From JAUIAI01 sp049680625 (GTDB lineage: Bacteria > Pseudomonadota > Gammaproteobacteria > Burkholderiales > Burkholderiaceae_E), in the NCBI GenBank assembly GCA_049680625.1, contig JBAUID010000251.1, positions 1 through 54,462 on the forward strand: a stretch of DNA of 54,462 nt. The letters are read 5' to 3'. The position numbers and the translations under genes are program-made. Positions 1 through 7,830 of this stretch are shown piece by piece (positions within the stretch are counted from its first letter, which is position 1; every line of letters begins with the position of its first letter). Under the pieces are notes generated by a model. The model did not search any database. It saw nothing but the letters and a program-made list of their open reading frames with translations, and was not told the origin of the DNA.

Positions 1-1561
1 CATCAATCCCACTTTCACCATCTTGCAACCGCAAATCACACAATACGATTTCTGGTGAAACTTCGCGGGCACTCGCAACGGCATCTTCAACACGGGCGGC
101 ACTGGTTACCAGGCAGCCGACCCCTTCTAACAGAATTTTGCTGCCTATCAGTACGCCCTCGTCGTCTTCGACCAGCAACACCTTTTTTCCGACAAGGGAT
201 GCAATGCTGGATGCGACGACCGGCCTTGTCTCTACTTTGGACTCGGAGACAGGTAGTAGCAACGAGAAAGTTGACCCCTGGCCTGGCACCGAATCAAGCG
301 TCAGTTTGCCATTGATGACTTCAACCAGTCGACGAACAATTGATAACCCCAGGCCCAATCCCTTTTTGCGATCACGCCCCGGGTTGTCGGTCTGGTAGAA
401 CTCTTCAAAAACCCGACTCTGCTCGGACAGTTCAATTCCGATTCCGGTATCAGTGACCTTAATCAGGCACTGGCCATTGCGTTCGCTCACGTCGACGATA
501 ATGGATCCAGACTCCGAATACTTAATCGCATTATCGAGCAGGTTACGAAGTATCCGATCAAGAATAGTTCGGTCGGTATTGAGCGTCAGATCGGCATTCG
601 AATCGAGTCTGAAATCCAGACCTTTTTTCTCCGCTGCAAGCCGATAACTGGTTGCCAGACTCGACATGACAGCGGAAAGCCGAAACGGTTTCTCTGTGGC
701 CCGGACAATACCGGCATCGAGCTTAGAAATATCTAATAAAGTATCCAGTTCTGACGCCAGATTAGACATTGCCTCGTTCATATTGCCAGCAATGCTTTTT
801 GTCTTTTCGTCCATCGGTCGCATCGCAAGGGCCGCGCTCAGCAACGATAAGGTATGCAACGGTTGGCGCAGGTCGTGACTGGCCGAAGCCAGGAAGCGAG
901 TCTTGGCTCGGCTCGCAGCCTGCTCGGCCTGCAAGGCGTGCTCAAGCTGCTCGTTAACCTCAAAATTTTCTTTGAAGACCCGGTATAAATCACGGCCAAG
1001 CGAATTCAATATAACCCACAACAAGCCGAGCAGTAAGACGATGGTCAACCGTAACCACCATGGCGACTCGGTTGGTGAAAAACCCCAGCCGATCATCATC
1101 GCTACAAATAACGGGATGGTAAAAGTTGCGGCCAATCTGGGATGCCCCGTCGTAGTTGCGACCGCACCGGCGGCCATGCCGATCATGATCATCGTGTAAA
1201 TTGCCCGCGAAACCTCGTCTATAAACGGAAAAAGCCCAACCGCTGACGCCAGGACAATGCCATTGATACCGGAAAGCACGGTTGCCTTGGAAAGACGTTT
1301 GGTGGCATTTGTCGACAGATCACTGGCGAACTTCGGCACAAAGCGAGCCCGCAGCAGTTGAATAGTGATGACGGCAATCGTCCAGATAATAAGCGTCCAT
1401 AGCGGGACAGACTGATAACTTAAGCCGCACACAACGCCAACAATAATAAAAACTATCAACGGTATGCCCGTTGCGTGTAGCGCGTAACGATCAAGAATCG
1501 CCTGCGCGACGCGATCTGTTACCTGAACCGTCGCTTCATCGGCTTCACTGGTTATTGGCAT
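1..1561 (-). CDS. Hybrid sensor histidine kinase/response regulator (3' end outside window)
   Basis: This gene runs off the left edge, and 520 codons are visible from an ATG at 1561. The first roughly 190 residues carry several hydrophobic segments and form a membrane sensor domain of unknown ligand. A short helical stretch leads to the H-box FLASASHDLRQPLHTL, with the phospho-accepting His at about residue 229. An ATP-binding domain follows with an N-box (RNLLDNAIKY), a DTGIGI G1 box and a GLGLGLSIV G2 box. A receiver domain then begins with VLLVEDDEG, and its acceptor Asp (CDLRL) is near residue 509. The protein should therefore autophosphorylate on His and pass phosphate to its own receiver and/or to the response regulator encoded 20 bp upstream in the same orientation. 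The stimulus cannot be inferred. Confidence 0.9.
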   Translation of the reverse strand, partial: MPITSEADEATVQVTDRVAQAILDRYALHATGIPLIVFIIVGVVCGLSYQSVPLWTLIIWTIAVITIQLLRARFVPKFASDLSTNATKRLSKATVLSGINGIVLASAVGLFPFIDEVSRAIYTMIMIGMAAGAVATTTGHPRLAATFTIPLFVAMMIGWGFSPTESPWWLRLTIVLLLGLLWVILNSLGRDLYRVFKENFEVNEQLEHALQAEQAASRAKTRFLASASHDLRQPLHTLSLLSAALAMRPMDEKTKSIAGNMNEAMSNLASELDTLLDISKLDAGIVRATEKPFRLSAVMSSLATSYRLAAEKKGLDFRLDSNADLTLNTDRTILDRILRNLLDNAIKYSESGSIIVDVSERNGQCLIKVTDTGIGIELSEQSRVFEEFYQTDNPGRDRKKGLGLGLSIVRRLVEVINGKLTLDSVPGQGSTFSLLLPVSESKVETRPVVASSIASLVGKKVLLVEDDEGVLIGSKILLEGVGCLVTSAARVEDAVASAREVSPEIVLCDLRLQDGESGID

Positions 1562-1581
1562 CTGTTTTGTCAGTTATCGAA

Positions 1582-2256
1582 CTAATCGGCAGGTCGACCC
1601 TGCTCGGCCACGGCAAACACTGCCTCAGTTCTGTTCGACACCCCCAGTGCCCGATAGGCGGCCGACAAGTGAAGTTTCACTGTACCCTCAGCAATGCCAA
1701 GTTCGCGGGCAATCACCTTATTCGATTTGCCCTTGACCGCCAACAACAAAGAATCCAGCTGCCTGGGACTGATTTTTTCAGCCAGCGCATGGCCAGTGTC
1801 GCCCGCTCCCTCTGCCGACGCAGGATTCGTGAAATCATTGCCGAGGTGAATCTGAGGTTGGTAGTCGCCCAGAACATTCGGCGGCAGATAGGTTCCACCG
1901 TGCAGAATCAATCGTAATGCGTGGACCAGCACCTCAGGGGTCGATGACTTTGGGATAAACCCTGATGCGCCGGCGTCAATGACCTGGCGAATCAGGTCCG
2001 GGCTTTCTTCGCTGGATAAAACGACGACGGTCGTGTCCGCAAGCATGTCTTTGATCGATTGCAGCGCGGACAACCCACTACTGCCCCTCAGGTTCAAATC
2101 GAGCAGCACCAAATCAATTGGATAGTCTGGCTCGGGCAAGACAATTTGTTCGATTCCGTCCGACTCAAGAAAGCTGATGCTCTCATTGAGATCAGACAGT
2201 AAGTACCGCAATCCGCTTCTAAATAGAGAATGATCATCAACAATCAATACGTTCAT
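1582..2256 (-). CDS. NarL/FixJ-type response regulator
   Basis: A 224-residue two-domain response regulator. The receiver begins MNVLIVDDHSLF, with the acidic pair at residues 7-8 and the predicted phospho-acceptor Asp53 in LLDLNLRG. The switch Lys lies in GFIPKSS. A linker leads to a LuxR-type helix-turn-helix (ISPRQLDSLLLAVKGKSNKVIA, then GIAEGTVKLHL). The reading frame is open 53 codons further upstream, but I chose the ATG at 2256 because the receiver fold starts there. The gene lies immediately upstream of the hybrid kinase on the same strand with a 20-bp gap, so the two are probably co-transcribed as a two-component pair. Its targets are unknown. Confidence 0.9.
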   Translation of the reverse strand: MNVLIVDDHSLFRSGLRYLLSDLNESISFLESDGIEQIVLPEPDYPIDLVLLDLNLRGSSGLSALQSIKDMLADTTVVVLSSEESPDLIRQVIDAGASGFIPKSSTPEVLVHALRLILHGGTYLPPNVLGDYQPQIHLGNDFTNPASAEGAGDTGHALAEKISPRQLDSLLLAVKGKSNKVIARELGIAEGTVKLHLSAAYRALGVSNRTEAVFAVAEQGRPAD

Positions 2257-2505
2257 TTTCGCTTCAAATCCCACGATCAAGGCACATAGATTACCGCGAC
2301 CCATTTCAAAGCGAAATGGCATAGACGTCAGCCATAGGCGATGCCAACTCACTATGACTTTCGGCCTATACAAAAAGTCAATTACCCCCTCTTTCCCTAA
2401 AATTGAGTATTGCATCAGCCAGATTGTTTAACCCGGTCGTCTCACAAACAATGTTCTAACGGGAAAGTAGCAATTCAACTAAAACGAATTCTCTTGGGGA
2501 CAACA
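2257..2505. promoter_or_regulatory. Divergent intergenic region between response regulator and LuxR-type gene
   Basis: About 250 bp separate two divergently transcribed regulator genes, so promoters for both must lie here or further upstream. I could not assign clear -35/-10 pairs. The only good signal is the GGGGA ribosome-binding site just before the ATG at 2506. Confidence 0.4.
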
Positions 2506-3171
2506 ATGGGCACGCAGGCAGACACAGGAATACACGCCGACATCACAACACAACCCGGCACCTACTGGATTAATGCGAAAGCCGAAATATCCAACGCCCG
2601 GTTTCAGATGATTGACACCTTAGACATTAGTGAGTTTCTTTCGGTTCAGGACGGAAGACTACTGCCGAAGGACCCAGATAAACGTTCGGACTGGTTGTCA
2701 ACGCTTGCGACCGCTGCAAGTTCAGGCAAGGCGACGCTGTTTGCGGTGCATCCGCCTCCGCGCGCAGTGTTTGTCGCAATCGTACCAATCGCACCCACCG
2801 GCGAACTGGTCATCCGTGCGCCACGAAAGCAGCTATGTTCAGAAGAAACTGTTGCACACTTTGCGCAACTGATGGCTTTAACAAAACGCGAAACACAGGT
2901 CACCAGTTTACTGTGTCAGGGCTATCTCCCAAAACAGATCGCGAACTCACTGAACACGGGCGTTTCTACCGTTCGGACGCAGATTAAAAGCATTCTTTAC
3001 AAAACTGAGTCTGCCGGCATCAGGGAACTACTCGACACAATGGCACGCCTGCCGTCGTTGGAGCGAACCCTGCCTGCCAGTCCCCACGCACAGCCTCTGC
3101 CTCAGCCCCAGACACTCAGGCAAACGGGCAACGGCAGCGCGGTGGCCCCGTTCCGACAGCTGCACGTCTGA
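2506..3171 (+). CDS. Orphan LuxR-type transcriptional regulator, paralogue 1
   Basis: A 221-residue protein with a degenerate PAS-like N-terminal half (about residues 20-115) and a LuxR-type helix-turn-helix at about 123-183, containing LTKRETQVTSLL and STVRTQIKSILYKT. It has no receiver domain. A Pro/Gln-rich tail of about 35 residues follows. The ATG at 2506 is preceded by GGGGA at a good distance, which decides it over an open frame starting at 2410. The HTH clearly resembles those of the genes ending at 5255 and 6039 (shared TVRTQIK/TIRTQIK and ARLP/TRLP signature), so the three are paralogues. It is divergent from the response-regulator gene, sharing a roughly 250-bp intergenic region. 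The ligand and targets are unknown. Confidence 0.85.
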   Translation: MGTQADTGIHADITTQPGTYWINAKAEISNARFQMIDTLDISEFLSVQDGRLLPKDPDKRSDWLSTLATAASSGKATLFAVHPPPRAVFVAIVPIAPTGELVIRAPRKQLCSEETVAHFAQLMALTKRETQVTSLLCQGYLPKQIANSLNTGVSTVRTQIKSILYKTESAGIRELLDTMARLPSLERTLPASPHAQPLPQPQTLRQTGNGSAVAPFRQLHV

Positions 3172-3193
3172 TTAAAAGGTCGTCAGTGCGCAA

Positions 3194-4435
3194 TCAACAT
3201 ATCGAAAGCTGCGGATGAGCCTCAACCTGAGCTAGCAACGCATCAGACACTTCGATTTCACCTAACGACAAGGTATCGCGAATTCGGACAATCCGTGAAT
3301 CCTGAGGCCGTACCCGCGGCGTTGTCTTAACGGCGAGACGAATAGCGTCCGCTTCGTTCGGCATCACGATGGGAATATACCCACCATCCAGGTAAGCACT
3401 GGCAATCACGTTTGCATAAGTAATGCTGAAATCAATTTTGTCAAAAAGCCGCTTGGTTATCACGTCAGCAACACCAAGGCCGGTGGCATTGCCATGGGTG
3501 ATGTCGGTGAGGTCAAGTACAACAATTTTCTCTACTTTGGGCCGATCAAAGCCAGTGACCCCCCGGTTATTTCTGCCGGTGATGTTTGGGTCCATTCCAG
3601 CGCCGCTGATTTCTTTGCCAATTTTCTCGATGATAAGAACGTCTATTTCATCGAAGTAAATACGGGCCATCAGTGACTTGGCTTTTTCCTGTAGCGCTTT
3701 CTCACGGACTACCAGGTCGCGGCCGAGTACCGCTTCAGCTATGGCGGTATTGTCATATGCGTCTTCAATGAGGCCAACGCCGAACAAAAAATTAATATGA
3801 GGCATCAAGGCTTCAGCCGCCGCCGGTAATACATCAGGGAACCGATCCATGCCATGGTCTGAGTGCATGATGGTTGCGCCACTGATTTTCCCCATGCCGA
3901 TAATCATCATCTTGATGAGACCACTTTCGATCGGACCGCGAAAAGTGGTATGCGGTTTTATCCGGTTGATCAGGATGACGCCATCGGCTTCGTGGGCGAA
4001 GCGATCCATATGCAGGCTGGTGCCGTCTGACATGGTGGTCACAACAACGGTTTCCATGGTCGCCCGAACCGGCGCACCAACCAGATCTTCGGTTATCCCG
4101 TAATTGGCCAGGACGCTTGTCTGGCCTTGCACTGTTGCACCGCCGTGGCTTCCCATTGCCGGGAAAATGAATGGTTTACCGCCAGCCGCCTTAACCGCTT
4201 TCACAATGGCACGAACCGCCGCCTGAATATTGGCCACACCGCGACTACCAACTCCAATGGCAATAGAGGCACCCGGCTTTATCGTTGAGACTATTTCAGG
4301 GCGCGCACACTGGGCAGCCACTGCCGCCTCGACGTCATCAATTACATGACGGTCAAACGACTGCCGGATCTTGTGCATCGTGGGCAACGGTATATCCAGG
4401 CCACCAGCAATATTTACTTCGAGATTATCAAACAT
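3194..4435 (-). CDS. LarA-like (DUF2088/lactate racemase N-terminal superfamily) protein
   Basis: A 413-residue soluble protein. GVGSRGVANI (61-70), MGSHGGAT (94-101) and IKPHTTFRGPIESGLIKMM (159-177) match the glycine/histidine-rich pattern of the LarA N-terminal superfamily. That superfamily includes nickel-pincer lactate racemases and uncharacterised sugar-acid enzymes. The substrate cannot be read from the sequence, and I see no nickel-pincer biosynthesis genes (larB, larC, larE) in this window. The gene sits inside a regulator cluster, downstream of the Crp/Fnr gene on the same strand with a 115-bp gap that contains an inverted repeat. It converges with the LuxR-type gene ending at 3171. 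No strong ribosome-binding site precedes the ATG. Confidence 0.75.
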   Translation of the reverse strand: MFDNLEVNIAGGLDIPLPTMHKIRQSFDRHVIDDVEAAVAAQCARPEIVSTIKPGASIAIGVGSRGVANIQAAVRAIVKAVKAAGGKPFIFPAMGSHGGATVQGQTSVLANYGITEDLVGAPVRATMETVVVTTMSDGTSLHMDRFAHEADGVILINRIKPHTTFRGPIESGLIKMMIIGMGKISGATIMHSDHGMDRFPDVLPAAAEALMPHINFLFGVGLIEDAYDNTAIAEAVLGRDLVVREKALQEKAKSLMARIYFDEIDVLIIEKIGKEISGAGMDPNITGRNNRGVTGFDRPKVEKIVVLDLTDITHGNATGLGVADVITKRLFDKIDFSITYANVIASAYLDGGYIPIVMPNEADAIRLAVKTTPRVRPQDSRIVRIRDTLSLGEIEVSDALLAQVEAHPQLSIC

Positions 4436-4442
4436 GGCAGTA

Positions 4443-4486
4443 TCGTCAGAGTCGCATTCAAGATCGAACTATAACGGCTCTGACGA
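4443..4486 (-). promoter_or_regulatory. Inverted repeat in the leader of the LarA-like gene
   Basis: TCGTCAGAG at 4443-4451 is matched by its exact complement CTCTGACGA at 4478-4486. The match extends inward with one mismatch to CG/CG. The 26-bp spacing could fit a looped mRNA leader hairpin ending 7 nt before the ATG at 4435, or a pair of operator half-sites. It has no T-tract, so it is not a standard terminator. Confidence 0.4.
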
Positions 4487-4550
4487 CTGATCCGGGGTGA
4501 ATATCCTGCTGTACGCACGTATGGGCGCCCATTTCCCGATTCAGACAACA

Positions 4551-5198
4551 TCACAAGTGATCGGGCATTGGTTTCAGTACGCGGATTTCACCACGCCCCC
4601 GGGCAATATATCCCCGCTCAGTCAGTTCTTTCAACAGTTTGCTGACCATTACCCGCGAGCAACCAATTGCGGTCGCAATTTCGCGGTGCGTCAGCCTGGC
4701 GGTGGCATCGTTAGCCTCGACAGCCGAGGCCAGCAATAGTTCACGCAAACGCGCATAGTTGTCCAAAAACACCAGGTTCTGCATACCCTTGCGGGCCTGG
4801 CGCAGGCGCAGCGCAAAGAAATGAAGCAAGTCGATCGCAAACGCAGGCTCGGTCGAGAGAAACTGCAGCAACTGCGCGCGGCTTACAACTGCGACCTGGG
4901 TTTCTTGCACGGCCCGCGCTGATGCAATTCTGGGCTCCCCGTCGAGCGCAACTGCGCCGACAACATCGCCACTGCCGTGCGTCCCAAAGATTATCTGGCG
5001 GTCTGGGTCTGCCGAGGAGAAAGTCTGAACTAAACCACTCAGTATCAGGTATGCGCTGGTGCTTCGTTCCCCTTCAAAAATAAATACCTTGTGGCGTGGA
5101 ATCACCTGACGGGTGCCAAGTCGCGCCAATGTATCAAACCGCCGTTCTCGCGCTGCGGATTCTGACGGGTACTGGGTCTCGTTATTGATATTGTTCAC
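4551..5198 (-). CDS. Crp/Fnr-family transcriptional regulator
   Basis: A 215-residue regulator. An N-terminal cyclic-nucleotide-binding-type beta-barrel contains KVFIFEGERSTSAYLILSG and GDVVGAVALDGEPRIASARA. A dimerisation helix follows, then a C-terminal winged helix-turn-helix (LTHREIATAIGCSRVMVSKLL) close to the Crp recognition helix. It has no N-terminal cysteine cluster, so it is unlikely to be an Fe-S oxygen sensor of the Fnr type; the effector is unknown. Translation appears to start at a GTG (5198). It lies between the two PAS-LuxR genes and the LarA-like gene, all on the minus strand, and could control that neighbour. Confidence 0.88.
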   Translation of the reverse strand: MNNINNETQYPSESAARERRFDTLARLGTRQVIPRHKVFIFEGERSTSAYLILSGLVQTFSSADPDRQIIFGTHGSGDVVGAVALDGEPRIASARAVQETQVAVVSRAQLLQFLSTEPAFAIDLLHFFALRLRQARKGMQNLVFLDNYARLRELLLASAVEANDATARLTHREIATAIGCSRVMVSKLLKELTERGYIARGRGEIRVLKPMPDHL

Positions 5199-5254
5199 AG
5201 CTTAAGGAAAAGAAAAACAGAAATCGTGGGATTGCGAAGATCCCGCTGGCGCGC

Positions 5255-5893
5255 TTAAGCGTCCCACTCATCGCGCGGATATCGACGCAGTGAAATCGAG
5301 GGAAGTCGGGCGACTTTCAAAATCAAATCGTAGATGCCGCGCGACCGTGTTTTAGTTAACGTGTGTTTGATCTGGGTTCGGATGGTAGACAAGGCAACCC
5401 CTTGACCCTGGGCAATTTGTTTTGGCACTTCGCCATGCATTAAGCCTGTCACGACGCGCTGCTCGGCCGGCGTCAGACGATACTCCCGAACCAAATACCC
5501 CATACTGTGAGCATCGATAAATGCGCGACGTTCGAACATAACCAAAGCGAGGCTTGGATCGCTACGACACGGAGACACCGTCAGCGTCGTTGGCCCATCA
5601 GCCAGCTTTAATCGCAGCATGCTGCGCTCCCCCCGACCAGCAGCCGCCAGTGCATACGCCCAGACCTCTTTATCTGGCCCGACCAACGCTGGGAAAATGG
5701 ATTTCCCCAGTTCCATGCCGGAAGCACGCAGCATGACCTCGGCAATCCAGTTAGTCTGGCTAACATTGCCATTGGCATCGACGATTGCAACACCAAACCC
5801 CAATTCGTTCAGTACGGCATCCAGCAAATCAACTTTGGCTGGCATTTCTGTTTTTATGGGTGCTGAATCAGCCCCAGACAAAGAATTGTTCAT
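5255..5893 (-). CDS. Orphan PAS-LuxR transcriptional regulator, paralogue 2
   Basis: A 212-residue protein with a PAS domain at about residues 22-122 (LGFGVAIVDANGNVSQTNWIA is its opening) and a LuxR-type helix-turn-helix at about 139-197 (LTPAEQRVVTGLMHGEVPKQIA, then STIRTQIKHTLTKT). No receiver domain is present, so activity would be set by the PAS domain. GGGGTG about 8 nt upstream supports the ATG at 5893. It is the nearest relative in the window of the gene at 6039-6653, which precedes it on the same strand with a 145-bp gap containing a perfect stem-loop. The pair looks like a tandem duplication that has since diverged. Confidence 0.85.
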   Translation of the reverse strand: MNNSLSGADSAPIKTEMPAKVDLLDAVLNELGFGVAIVDANGNVSQTNWIAEVMLRASGMELGKSIFPALVGPDKEVWAYALAAAGRGERSMLRLKLADGPTTLTVSPCRSDPSLALVMFERRAFIDAHSMGYLVREYRLTPAEQRVVTGLMHGEVPKQIAQGQGVALSTIRTQIKHTLTKTRSRGIYDLILKVARLPSISLRRYPRDEWDA

Positions 5894-5999
5894 TCTTGCA
5901 CCCCCGCTAGCTCATTGAGACTAACCGATAGTGGCCGATGCGTAATCACCCATTTAGGTCAGAATGGCTGCTTAGACCCCTTTTCGAACTGATGAGAGC

Positions 6000-6027
6000 G
6001 TGTTTATTCCGCCATGGGAATAAACAC
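6000..6027. repeat. Perfect 11-bp inverted repeat (stem-loop) between two PAS-LuxR genes
   Basis: GTGTTTATTCC at 6000-6010 is exactly complementary to GGAATAAACAC at 6017-6027, with a 6-nt loop. A second small hairpin (ACACCA/TGGTGT, 6023-6037) shares its edge and abuts the stop codon at 6039. There is no run of T in either direction, so it is either a factor-binding palindrome or an mRNA 3' structure rather than a classical terminator. Confidence 0.5.
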
Positions 6028-6038
6028 CATGGTGGTGT

Positions 6039-6653
6039 CTAACCAGGTGGCAGACGGGTGATTTTGAGAATCAGCTCGCTGATTCCCCGAGCCCTGGTTT
6101 TTGACAAGGCATGCTTAATTTGTGTGCGTACGGTGGATTCAGCAACCCCTTTTTCTTTCGCGATCCCCCGCGGCGATATTCCCCGCAGTAATCCGTCAAC
6201 GACAATCAACTCAGCCGGGGTTAAGCGGTACTGGCGGCAAAGGAACTGCCTGGCCGCTGCGCTTAATTCACCGGGTCGTTCAAATCTGATCAGAATGGTT
6301 CCGTTGGCGCAGGTGGATGCAGCCACTGCGAACCAGCGATCACTCAGGTGCAAGTCAAAAAGCCCCGCGCCGCCGCGCGCAACCCCATCCAACAATCGGC
6401 GCCATTCGCTTTCTTCCGCCTGGTTCCTGCCAAGCTCGCTCAGCATCTTACCGGTGACGTCAGCGGCGACAACGCCCAACTGCTGCGCCGCAACCGGGTT
6501 CAGATAGGTAAGATTGCCTTCTGGAGCGGTAACCACAATTCCAAAGTCGACTAATCCAATCAAGTCGGCAAACAAATTCGAATCAACGGGAATAATGGGC
6601 TGGTCGTCTGCAGTATTCGCAACCGATGTTTGCTGTGCCTGGCCATCCAACAT
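6039..6653 (-). CDS. Orphan PAS-LuxR transcriptional regulator, paralogue 3
   Basis: A 204-residue protein with a PAS domain at about residues 30-125 (FGIVVTAPEGNLTYLNPVA) and a LuxR-type helix-turn-helix at about 143-200 (LTPAELIVVDGLLRG, then STVRTQIKHALSKTRARG). It ends four residues after the HTH signature TRLP. The ATG at 6653 has GGGAAA upstream, and a long T/A-rich stretch precedes it. Same architecture as the next gene downstream (5255-5893), with which it is probably co-regulated. Effector and targets are unknown. Confidence 0.85.
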   Translation of the reverse strand: MLDGQAQQTSVANTADDQPIIPVDSNLFADLIGLVDFGIVVTAPEGNLTYLNPVAAQQLGVVAADVTGKMLSELGRNQAEESEWRRLLDGVARGGAGLFDLHLSDRWFAVAASTCANGTILIRFERPGELSAAARQFLCRQYRLTPAELIVVDGLLRGISPRGIAKEKGVAESTVRTQIKHALSKTRARGISELILKITRLPPG

Positions 6654-6865
6654 TTTGAATTTTCCCGAAACTTTCTCTTTTTTTTTGGTTCAAAACGGCT
6701 AAAACCGATTCATTCCCGAGAGTAAATCGGTCGGCACGCTAATTGAGGTGAATATTTACCTTCGGTCCCAAAATCCCCAAAATTAGTGGGCCCGCCGTTC
6801 TAATTATTGAGTAAGCGTCAGTCCCGATATAACTTTTTGCAGCCATTTCCAACGCGTCGGTAAAG

Positions 6866-7759
6866 ATGTACATAACAAAATTAACTATCACGGGTGCATC
6901 AGGCTATTTGTCACAACGCTTGCTACCGTTAGCAGCAAGCAGGGCAAGTGTCGTTGGTGTGGCTCGCAATACCAACAATATTGCCGACACCAATAACGAC
7001 AGCACCGGTTTTCCAGTCATCAAACAGGCGGCCGACTTAACCGATTACCAACAAATCAGGAAGCTGATCGACACCTATCAACCAGACGCGATAATTCACG
7101 CAGCGGCGGCAACGCGCGGGGCCGACCAGAGTCAAATGAATAGGGTTAACCATCTCGCGACCCGCTACCTGGCCGAACTGGCCGGCGAACGCGGGATTCG
7201 GCTCGTGATGGTGTCAACCGATATGGTTCACGCCGGAACCAACGCGCCATACGACGATGACGCCCAACCGACACCAATAAATACCTATGGCGAAAGCAAA
7301 GCGCAGGCCGAGCTCGCTGTTGCAAGCCTTTGCCCAGCTGCTGCCATCGTCCGAACCTCGCTGATTTACGGTCTTGATCATATTGATCACGGCACCCGGG
7401 GCTTTGCTGATCGGCTGGAAAATGGGGAGCCGCTCAACTTATTTACTGATGTCATTCGGCAGCCCGTGTGGATCGAAACGCTGGCCAATGCACTATGTCA
7501 GCTAGCCCTTGTTGACCGGTGCGTCAGTGGACCGATTAACATCGTCGGATCTCAGGCACTATCGCGCGCAGACTTCGCGATCAAAATGCTCCGCTACTGG
7601 CGCAGCCCGGTAGCAACCGGTTCGGATCGATTACGTCTGGTCAGCGGTGCTAACGTGGCGGGCATCCCGATGGATTTGAGATTGAGATGCACTCGTGCGA
7701 AACAGCTGGGATGGGCGCTGCCGGGAGTCGATGAGGTTTTAAGCCAGGGGCTGGAATAA
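6866..7759 (+). CDS. NAD(P)-dependent SDR epimerase/reductase (RmlD/extended SDR type)
   Basis: A 297-residue extended short-chain dehydrogenase. The cofactor motif TGASGYLS (9-16) lacks the usual third glycine. IIHAAA lies at 76-81, and the catalytic pair is Tyr141/Lys145 in YGESK. VSTDMVHAG (117-124) and the later VDRCVSGPINIVGS resemble dTDP-4-dehydrorhamnose reductases and related sugar-nucleotide enzymes. No rhamnose or polysaccharide genes flank it, so the substrate is open. It is divergent from the PAS-LuxR gene ending at 6653. A hairpin after its stop may act as a two-way terminator. Confidence 0.8.
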   Translation: MYITKLTITGASGYLSQRLLPLAASRASVVGVARNTNNIADTNNDSTGFPVIKQAADLTDYQQIRKLIDTYQPDAIIHAAAATRGADQSQMNRVNHLATRYLAELAGERGIRLVMVSTDMVHAGTNAPYDDDAQPTPINTYGESKAQAELAVASLCPAAAIVRTSLIYGLDHIDHGTRGFADRLENGEPLNLFTDVIRQPVWIETLANALCQLALVDRCVSGPINIVGSQALSRADFAIKMLRYWRSPVATGSDRLRLVSGANVAGIPMDLRLRCTRAKQLGWALPGVDEVLSQGLE

Positions 7760-7770
7760 AAATCGAGGAA

Positions 7771-7802
7771 TAAAAAGGTCTCCGGAAATGATTTCCGGAG
7801 AC
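7771..7802 (-). terminator. Intrinsic terminator after the molybdenum-hydroxylase relic
   Basis: GTCTCCGGAAA at 7778-7788 pairs perfectly with TTTCCGGAGAC at 7792-7802 around a 3-nt loop. Read on the minus strand the stem is followed by CCTTTTTATT, which fits a rho-independent terminator for minus-strand transcription ending near 7831. It may also help end transcription of the SDR gene from the other side, though the plus-side T-tract is poor. Confidence 0.7.
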
Positions 7803-7830
7803 TTATCGAACTGCGTATTAGCCGAAGCAA

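Noticed and set aside
1..1200. Several plus-strand open frames in the first 1.2 kb
   Set aside because: They are opposite-strand shadows of the histidine kinase gene, whose motifs are clear on the minus strand.
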